From Paralvinella palmiformis (Eukaryota > Annelida > Polychaeta > Terebellida > Alvinellidae): a stretch of 64,000 nt of DNA. The DNA lies in contig JAODUP010000162.1 in NCBI GenBank assembly GCA_025642065.1, forward strand, positions 87,501 through 151,500, in the 5' to 3' direction. Of this stretch, positions 53,519 through 62,547 are shown piece by piece. The notes under the pieces are model-generated. The model worked only from the letters and a program-made list of their open reading frames with translations, did no database searches and was not told the DNA's origin. Each line of letters begins with the position of its first letter. Within the stretch, counting starts at the first letter, position 1. The position numbers and the translations under genes were made by a program.

Positions 53519-55327
53519 TTAGTACACGCACTGAGACTGTGCTCTAATTCTATCCATTTTTGATGGTAGCAATAGAACCATTTCCTCGCAGATCTCCTTT
53601 TCAGATTTAACTTTAGGCTCGGATTCAGGATTCCGTTTGCAGTAATCGACGACGTACTGATAGCAATCAAGTGACCTTTTGACGTTGCGTATCTGAACTG
53701 CTGGATCAGACTCGATGTACTTTGAGTGCAGTCTGCCCATACAGAAGTGGGCCACCATGGCTGGCCTCTCATCCTCTTCGCTGTATTTGCTAGGCAACTG
53801 TTTGTTGGTGTCTTTCAGTGTATCAAGATAAGCCTGATACTGATCAAGACTTAGCGTTGCCAACTGATTGATTTTGTTTACAGCACGACTGCTTGGTGGC
53901 ATGCCGTTTTCCTCAATGATGGCCAGTTTTATATCAAGCATGTGACTATAGGTCTCCGCCAATTCATAAATTAACTGTCTGCTGATGAGGAGGTAATGCT
54001 GCATGTTCAACTGTTTCAAGATATCTACCAACATATCGACTCTCCGTTTATGCATCTTGCTCTGACGATCCAGATCATGCTCAAATCCAGCCAGAAGTTT
54101 GTAAAGTTTGCTGTGATCCTGGACTACTTCCACATAATCTGTACAGTAACCATCCAGCACATAAAATTCCTTGGCAGACTTCACCCACTTTTGAACAGTA
54201 AGGAAGACTTCTCTGGCTTGTTCAAATTCTGTTACCGACTTATCTGTGATCTCAGATTCAATTGCTGTCAATTCCAGGTTAAACTTGAAAATGCTTTCAT
54301 TTTTCTCATCCTCTGTATCTTCCACCACTTTGTTCTCATCCAAGTTCTGTTCATCAGAATATTGCTTGTCCAGCTGCTCATAGAGACGGGCTTGGGAATA
54401 TTCAAGCAACATCAGGCCATATTTTATCCAACACCTATAAATATCTGCCCAAGCCTTCGGCAACCGTTCTCGTTTGTTCAGTTCTTCTTGTGATTCATCA
54501 TCATCAGGGGTGACGGTCAGCGTCTGTGGTACGTCGCCCAGTTCTTGTAAGACGTAACTGGCACTGGCCAAACAGTGCCGAGCCTGTGGAAAGTTATTGT
54601 GCGATATATAGAACTGCGACAGGGTAGCCGCATTCAGTGCCCAATCAACCGGCTCATACTTTCTGGTGTCAAGTTGACGCCGCAGAGTTTCATGACAGTA
54701 TTCAGCAGACTTCTGATTCTCTTCCAGCTTTCCATATACCTGAGCTAGATAATACAGCGTGTGAGTGTGCTTGTCCTCGAAATGTTCCTTTCTTTTCTGT
54801 ACCAGTTGACCTTCGTCTTGGTCTTGCTGCTTAACCTCAAAATGCTCCTCCGGCATTTCAGGCGAGTTGCCAACGTCGTGTTTATAGCCGATGTACAGCT
54901 TTTCAGATTTCTCCAAATACCCGAGCGCCTTCTCAGGGTTGCGCCTAGTCGCCCAGAGTATTCCCAATTCATTAAGTGCCGACATCAGCGTAACGCAACA
55001 TTTTTCGTCCAGTCTGTGTTCTGCGAGCAGCTCTAAGCACTTGTTTAGATGTTCTTCCCCTGTAGAAGGCTCTTCACTACCGACGTAATTTATACCCAGC
55101 TTCAGATGCAAAACCGCCGACATAACCATAAAATTAAAGACACCATCACTGTTGTCTCCGCGCTGCTTATCTACATCTCGCTTCAGATCGTGAAATATTT
55201 CCCTCGCCTTATAAAATGACTTATATGGTTCGGTTTCTGGATCGTTTTTCGCCTCATCGTCTTGGAGACGCAGTGCCTCTTTGAATTTTTCTTCCCCATG
55301 ACGCCGCAAAAAGTCTTCCACTGCCAT
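53519..55327 (-). CDS. KIFBP: KIF-binding protein, single-exon
   Basis: An uninterrupted 602-residue frame; vertebrate KIFBP (KIF1BP) is about 620. The N-terminus 'FKEALRLQDDEAKNDPETEP' with 'YKSFYKAREIFHDLKRD' and the internal 'EHLNKCLELL', 'ALNELGILWATRRNPEKALG', 'YYLAQVYGKLEENQKSAEYC' and 'CHETLRRQLDTRKYEPVDWA' give TPR-like helical repeats (about residues 100-260). The C-terminal half is the KBP family domain ('RQLIYELAETYSHMLDIKLA', 'HFCMGRLHSKYI'). In vertebrates the protein binds motor domains of KIF1A/KIF1B, KIF15 and KIF18A and blocks their microtubule binding; loss causes Goldberg-Shprintzen syndrome. The start has A at -3 and G at +4, and an in-frame TGA five codons upstream (55340-55342). 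There are no introns, although the human gene has several. An acidic loop (residues about 330-345, 'EDTEDEKNES') is lineage-variable. The divergent neighbour is DYNC2LI1. Confidence 0.95.
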   Translation of the reverse strand: MAVEDFLRRHGEEKFKEALRLQDDEAKNDPETEPYKSFYKAREIFHDLKRDVDKQRGDNSDGVFNFMVMSAVLHLKLGINYVGSEEPSTGEEHLNKCLELLAEHRLDEKCCVTLMSALNELGILWATRRNPEKALGYLEKSEKLYIGYKHDVGNSPEMPEEHFEVKQQDQDEGQLVQKRKEHFEDKHTHTLYYLAQVYGKLEENQKSAEYCHETLRRQLDTRKYEPVDWALNAATLSQFYISHNNFPQARHCLASASYVLQELGDVPQTLTVTPDDDESQEELNKRERLPKAWADIYRCWIKYGLMLLEYSQARLYEQLDKQYSDEQNLDENKVVEDTEDEKNESIFKFNLELTAIESEITDKSVTEFEQAREVFLTVQKWVKSAKEFYVLDGYCTDYVEVVQDHSKLYKLLAGFEHDLDRQSKMHKRRVDMLVDILKQLNMQHYLLISRQLIYELAETYSHMLDIKLAIIEENGMPPSSRAVNKINQLATLSLDQYQAYLDTLKDTNKQLPSKYSEEDERPAMVAHFCMGRLHSKYIESDPAVQIRNVKRSLDCYQYVVDYCKRNPESEPKVKSEKEICEEMVLLLPSKMDRIRAQSQCVY

Positions 55328-55605
55328 GATTGTGGCACGTCAAGGCCGCAGTTAATAATTACTAAATACTTTGTTAACTAAATAATATAATATTTAAGTA
55401 TTTACACGCGACATATAGGTATATAAATGATTTAGAAGCTATAGCGATTATTTTATATTTGAAAATATTTATTGAAGCTGCTTATGATTTGTCAGATTTC
55501 TGCGGTCTTAGTACATATTTCGTTGTTAGAGAAGCTTTCTTTCCTGGAAGAAAGTATTTCTTAGCATTTATTTTTTGTTACTTAATTTATTTTGCATGAA
55601 TAATT
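55328..55605. promoter_or_regulatory. Probable bidirectional promoter of KIFBP and DYNC2LI1
   Basis: Only 278 bp separate the KIFBP start codon from the proposed DYNC2LI1 start codon on the opposite strand, so both transcripts must start in or near this interval if exon 1 of DYNC2LI1 is right. At 55522-55535 'gttgttagagaagc' fits, in reverse orientation, the degenerate RFX X-box consensus RYYNYY-N2-RRNRAC. A match of this degeneracy is expected by chance about once in 700 bp, so it is only suggestive. Confidence 0.5.
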
Positions 55606-55616
55606 ATGGCTAAAGG
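55606..55616 (+). CDS. DYNC2LI1: Proposed 11-nt first coding exon of DYNC2LI1
   Basis: 'atggctaaagg' followed by 'gtaagt'. Two bases of a split Gly codon are completed by the T at 60616 after a strong polypyrimidine acceptor (ttgctttcttttgtag). The product begins [12 protein letters not shown], with the SLWDLA block about where vertebrate proteins have TLWEIA. No other suitable start was noticed in the 5 kb upstream of exon 2, but this was a reading by eye. Confidence 0.6.
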
Positions 55617-57934
55617 GTAAGTATAGTCAGTTTCTATTTTAAATTTACATATATTGTATTTTGCCTTTATATCTCTTAACTAGTCATAGATGAATTACTA
55701 TTACTAGTATTAGTCCGTATTATCGCTAGGTTGTACCGACCCGTTTCGCAACCCTGCCCGTTTTAAAATGGGACCTTCTCGTTTCGTAACTGTCCTGCAA
55801 GCTTTGTGGTTGTAATATGGCCAGTCCGTTTCGCAACCACTTGACTGGCATGATCAGATCATGATAAATTTGATCGTGCACCCTTTTGTAAAATATCTAG
55901 CAGCCAACAAAGGAAACCAAGTTATTGAGGCAATACGACGTTCGTTCAGATATATGGACAAAGCTATCCTTACATAACTGTATAAAGCCCTAGTACGAGG
56001 CCATAGAGTATGGAAATACGGCATGGAATCCATTAAATAAGGGAGATCAGGATCACCTGGAAAAAGTACAGTGTAGAGCTACAAAACTAGTAACAGAGAT
56101 CTACCCTACCAGGATACAGACATGAGCGTGGAGACATGCTGCAAACATATAAGATCTTACACGAACTGGAGGATATGGCACCAGACAGTTTATTCCACCT
56201 GTCAGTGGAGGATACCACTTGAGGCCACAGTATGAAACTACAGAATCCAAAGTGTAAAACAGCTCTCCGGCAGCATTTCTTCAGTATGAGAGTCATCCGA
56301 GATAGCACGTAGCTGTCGGACTGCAGACGTCTACCACTCCGTCGGTCCATCGGCAATATCAGCCATTGGTCCAACGTAATTTTGTCTATCGGTCCGACAC
56401 CGGTCCACCGGCGACAAACTAATCCATTGGTCCAATGTCGGTCCACCGGTGACAAACCTATCAGTCAGTCCAATAGCAATAAACCAACTGATCTGTTCAA
56501 TGGTGACAAACCAATCAGTCAATCCAATGTTACTCACAAATACGTAAAAACAACATATTCACTTTTTAAAAGGTTTATTTTTCATTTAAAATATAATTTC
56601 ATATATCAGAATCCCAGTAGGAAGCTAGTATCGCATCTCTCAGATATGTCATCGCTGTTGCAGCACGGTCTTTTTCTGAAAATATATGATTTAAAAGTTT
56701 TGAGCTATAAAGGCTAAACTTTTCCAGTAGAATAGTAGGTTTTTCTTGCTATATTGGATTATTTTAGAGTTATTTTATACTGTACAGGTAAATAAATGTG
56801 ACAAATTATCTTTTAAAATGAGTATCGTAGGTACAGAATGAAATATTAATGACTTTTCAGGAGCTTTGGCCATTGTGTTACTTATTTCTTCAATTAGAGT
56901 TATATTAGATTAACACTGACTTAATATAGGTACATGGACTACAAATGAAAATATTACACACCTTACTTTTTCTCCAGTCACCTTTGGCAGCCATCTTGAT
57001 CGTTGATTGCACATTTCAGCTACTTTAATTACTTCTTCTGTGTCAGTTTCTTTTACTGAAAACCTCTTGGCTGCCTCTAGCACTATAGAAAATTCATTTA
57101 ATATAACTATATTAAATCCATATATTTCAACACATATATGTTCCAAAACATAATGAAATATATTATTGTGGCAGAAAATAATTGACAAAAATCTATGTTT
57201 AAACTTTAATAAAACAAAATAAATGTATCCCTCTATTTGGCGACAAGTATTTGTTATTCATAGATATAATTAATACCCTTGATGACTCACAACACAGCAT
57301 GTAATCTAGGCTCACCAATTAAATTTTGTGCCTTCAATGAAATTAGTTATATTTATATTAGATATATCATAGTGATGTTGTAAAGAATGGTTTCCACAAA
57401 AGTAGCTATCATACTTGTACCAGAATCATAAAATGGTATTTAGTTAGTGAATGCAAACTACCCAAAATTTGATTGGTCGAAATTTATTTGACAAAATACT
57501 GAGATTTGTAATGTGTTAGTTTTACATTAAATTCTCCAAGTTATAGCATTTATACAGTATACCTATCAATCAATCATACTGACAGGGGTTACTGACAATC
57601 TAACATCAGTAGAACTGGTTTAAATAAAAGTAAAGAAACACATATAAGGGAAAGGAATTGAGTTGTGTAGCCAAATCTAAAAACTCCAAATATGTTTGAG
57701 GTGTCAGATAGCTAATATTAAATCCCTTGATTGTAAATTACATGCATCCTGTATGTGGGGATTCTTAGATATGTGGATATATTTTAGGGGGAAATGCCAA
57801 AATGCACAAAGTACCTTTGCAGAGTGGGATGCTGATCTACCAGTCTGGTCCTCACAGGAGTTGACCAGTTTGTGGAAATAAGACACATAATATACAAATA
57901 AACAGTAATGTTTGGAAAATGTGATAGTTTCTTC

Positions 57935-57975
<41 letters not shown>

Positions 57976-58398
57976 AAACCATGGACCTGATTCACATCTG
58001 TGAAAATGATCACTGGTTATACAGTTCCAGAGAGAGTCATGTGAATAAATATCATTGTCATTGTGATCGGCAACTAACCTTGTAATTTAAAGTTCACTAG
58101 TCAAAAGCATATATGGCACTGGTTTGAAATGAGATGTGCATAATGCACGAGGTTAGAAATAAGACAACATTTCTAAGTATTCTACAGGAAAACTATTGTG
58201 ATAAACTGGTCACAAATCAACAACATAATTGGGTTAGAGAAATGTAAATTAATGATAATTGTGATGTAAGATATTATAATACATTATGACTGTAGGCACA
58301 CTTACACAGATCTGCATGTTGACGTTATGATATATAATAATATAGTTGGCATGTCACCCCTTGTGATATGTTCACAACTTATACAACTGTATAATTTA

Positions 58399-58472
<74 letters not shown>

Positions 58473-60838
58473 TGTCAAAATTATTCATCCATAAAAGTGC
58501 CAAGATTGCTCAATGGATATTTCCCCACCACCTCGCTACATGTGTTATAAATGCAATTAATTATCTTCGGGATCAACGTTAGGCTGTTGATCTGCGTGCA
58601 AACATATGCAAAATTTTCGAACACCGCAAAATTCGTTTCCCATTTATAGTTTATTTTTGATGTAAAATCTAGTATATTCTCATGCTATGTTAGTTTAGGT
58701 ACATCACAGCAGTTGTTATACTCACATTTGACAAGATCATGTTGAAGAAAACGTTGAATTAAAACGACAATTACGAAAACACTTTCAAAAGGTGAAAGTC
58801 ACAAGGGATAGATACACTCTCAATCCCCAGGTAGTGCCGTGTGCAGCGGTATTTCGAGGTTGAGTAGCCATTGGTTAGCTGACTGAAATCACTATCGCTC
58901 GCATCACCCGAAATCGCGGCCGGTCCAACCGCTTTGTGCTATCTGGGATAGAGAATTGGAACAGCCTACCTGAAGAAGTTGTGACAGCTCCATCTCTAAA
59001 TGCATTCAAGGGAAGACTGAACCGAAACTGGACAGCCTGTCACTATCTTAAGTGCCTACTTAAGTGCCCATATACTGAAACAAATAACTGGTATAAGTAC
59101 CAAAATACCCTAGATCTCAGAAGGTAGAATAAGAACTATAGTTAAGGAGGGCTCTAAAGGTTTATACACCTAAGAAGTGCCCAATAAGGTTACAGTGAGT
59201 TAGAATTTATTATTTTTGCATGTGTTTAAATCCATTTAATTTATATAGATACACTTTTGGAATGGAAATATTCGTCACCGAGGCCTTTTTGCCACCTAAA
59301 ATTTACCATTTTTCATGGCCCATTCGCCATTCATGATTGAAGTCATTCACCACTTGTATTTAGTGAGTTAATAAAATAAATAGTGTATATAACATGGAAT
59401 AAATAATCATATATGTAACATAAATGGGCAAATCACACTCTTTCATGTCTGACTTTTCAGGACATTTTATCATCTGTTATCATGGTGACTCAAATAAATT
59501 TGGTGCTTTCCACACTATTAATTGCAAAGATAGCAGTAGCATCAGCAAATAATACAAATTGGGGCACTGGTTTCATACATATGACATTTAGTACATTTTA
59601 ATATTCTTATAGTTTTTGTTGTGGCTTCCATTGGAAAAGACTTTGGTGATTATATTGCTACTAAACTATTAAATCATTGATTAAAGCATATTCACACCTA
59701 ACAGGATCTAAGCCTCTTTACATAATACACTTATATCAAAGCAACAAACTGTGTCTACTCCATGGAGCAGATCATGAATTTAGACTCCTAATTACATTTA
59801 TTATCCATTGTCATGGCTTATATTTGGAATTAATGACATTGTTGTTAATTATTTTATTATTTCCCTTCTTTCTGTTGTTTTATACACAATAATATCACTC
59901 AATATTAATAATAAAAGTGTTTTTAAACAATTAAAATTGTGAGTGGCGAATAGGCTCAAGTTTCAGTGGCAAATGGGCTTGGGCATCGGTGGTGAATGGA
60001 CCAAAGAATTTGATGATCACTGGCAAATGGGCCCGCTGGCGAAAAGGCTCGGGTGGCGAAAGCTCCCAGAGCCTATCTATGCATATATAATTTCATTAAA
60101 ATCACAATAAATAATTTGTGAAAACTGTATATTTTTTAAGTTGTTGAATCAGTCCGGTTCCCGTTTTGAGATTTTGAGCATATCATTTTGCTAGAAAACT
60201 GGCCAGTGATACAGACAATTTAGAAATAACAGTGCAACATTTCATTGCCACATGGTTGCTAAATGGGCAGGCATTCTTAAAACCATGCTGGTTGTGAAAT
60301 GGGATGGTTCTGTTTCAAAATGGCCCCAATTGTCAAGATGGTGCATAACACCATTACTTAGGCTTAGCCAATTGGCCCATTGGGCTCCTCTTTGTCTGGT
60401 GTAGCAGAGACCTAATATACTTACAGTAGCCCACCTGTAGATCTAGATCCTGGGTCTTCCTGTAACTTGATAACTGGCCAGTGTACACTGACAGATGCAG
60501 CATTTACCTCAACTACCAGCATGATCGAGATGAGGCCTCGTTAAAATCTACAATGACAGTGAATACATTCTGTCAAAATTAATCAGAAAAATTATTATTT
60601 TGCTTTCTTTTGTAGTGAGAAAAGTTTATGGGACTTGGCCCTATTGCAGGCTAACTCAGCTGAAGGTTAGTTCTAGTATTGTTCTAACAAGTGATAAATG
60701 TATCACTGCATTAAAGCCTGACCATCACCATATATTTTATTTCATGTCAGTTTTCTACATATTGTACTTCAAGGTGTTATATTAGAATTACGTTTTCTCT
60801 ACTGCCAGCATAACAGACAGTACAAATATGTTAAACAA

Positions 60839-60871
<33 letters not shown>

Positions 60872-62510
60872 CGTGCGTGTGTATGTGTGTGATTAATTAT
60901 TTGAACTTTAAATGTTTTGCAGAAGAGGAATTGAAAGGGGAGGAGTCCACAGTTGTGTTTTTTGGCAGTAAGAATGCTGTAAGTTTAAGCCCCATAAACT
61001 CTGTTAATTTGTTTTGTATATTTTTACTTGACAACTTTACAATGAATATCACACTATTACCATTGGTGACTGTGACTTTATTCTACATTGTTTGAAAACA
61101 GGGTAAGACATCTATCATACTAAGATTTCTGGATAGAGAAGAGACGCCAAAGCCCACTACAGGATTGGAATATACCTTTGGAAGGAGAGCAAAAGGTGCA
61201 AACCTGGTACGTGATATTAATATTTAAAAATAAAATATGAAGAAAAAAATTGTTTGTGTATTTCTCTAGATTATGCAGTAAGGGTGTAATGTTTTTAAAA
61301 TTACTATAAGGCATTACCGTATATACTTGTGTACAAGTCGATATTTTGGGTAGGGAAAAGGGAGTTCCCAGAAGCACCTCAACTTATATGCTCTTCATAT
61401 TTCCATCATTATTCAATAAATAACAATTAATTTTCACCAAACTATTATTTGGATCTCACAAATATGCCAGTCTTTATGTAATAATACTTTATAGTCAGGT
61501 GCTGTTACCTACCAGTACCTCCAGATGTGCTGTGAAACAACGAATTAATAACACTTGCCTTATTGAAGTTACAATCATGCGTGTTTGTGTGAGTGATAGT
61601 TAGAACAAAATCTCCACATCTCTGCCTACTAGTACTTGTCTTATTCAATAAATTACGATTAATTTTCACCAAACTGTTATTTGGATCTTACAAACAGTCT
61701 TTTTTTAATAATACTTGCTAGTCACATGCTGTCGACTACCGGTACTTCCGGATGATTAGCGATAATATAGAAATCACTGTTCACATTGCAAACCTTACTG
61801 GCCACAATTAATTAATAACGCTTGCCAGTTAGTTACGATCAGGTGTGTTTGGTCTCCAAGTTTGTTTATTAGTTGTCACATCAAAGCAAAATCCATGTAT
61901 ATGTGTCAGTGAAGAAATTGATATTGATATATTTACAATGCACTTGCTGACACCATGAGTTTGAAACGACTGGGTCAGCTTTTTCGCAAAAGATGACAAT
62001 GATTAGGATTTTGAGGGTATTTTAAGCCAATACTTAACCTCGACTTATACAGTGAGCATATGCCTGAGAAAAGAATTACAGGGTCAAAACTTTACCTCGG
62101 CTTATCTGCCCAGTCGACTTATACGCGAGAATATATATGGTAAATCAGTTCATAAATCAATTTACCAATTATATATTTGTGGATAAATCATAAGTCTACA
62201 GCAGTGTACCTGTTTAATTTAAGAAAATTATGTATCACATTTAATTGCCCTGTAAGTAATTTATATGTGTTATTGGACTAAATGTTAAAAGGTTTATTTG
62301 TGTGTATAAATTCATTCCAAAAATTGATACAAAATATTCTGTATATTTTTAGGCCAAAGATGTTGGTCATATTTGGGAGTTAGGAGGAGGCACTTGGCTG
62401 TCTCGACTAATTGATGTACCACTGAATCCTAATACTATCAAGTATGGTTATATTTGTCTATCACTTGCATATTATGCTAATAAAATATATAAATGCAGCA
62501 GTGAATATTG

Positions 62511-62547
<37 letters not shown>

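Noticed and set aside
53996..54493. 165-codon plus-strand open frame
   Set aside because: It lies wholly antisense within KIFBP and shows no independent family resemblance.
54637..55088. Several overlapping plus-strand frames opposite KIFBP
   Set aside because: Shadows of the KIFBP coding strand; composition follows its complement.
59476..59489. X-box consensus match 'gttatcatggtgac' upstream of DYNC2LI1 exon 2
   Set aside because: It fits RYYNYY-N2-RRNRAC exactly but lies inside a foldback element in intron 1, 3.9 kb past the proposed start; the consensus is loose enough for chance.
60600..60785. 61-codon plus-strand frame beginning '[13 protein letters not shown]'
   Set aside because: Wrong frame relative to DYNC2LI1 exon 2, whose correct reading is '[16 protein letters not shown]'.
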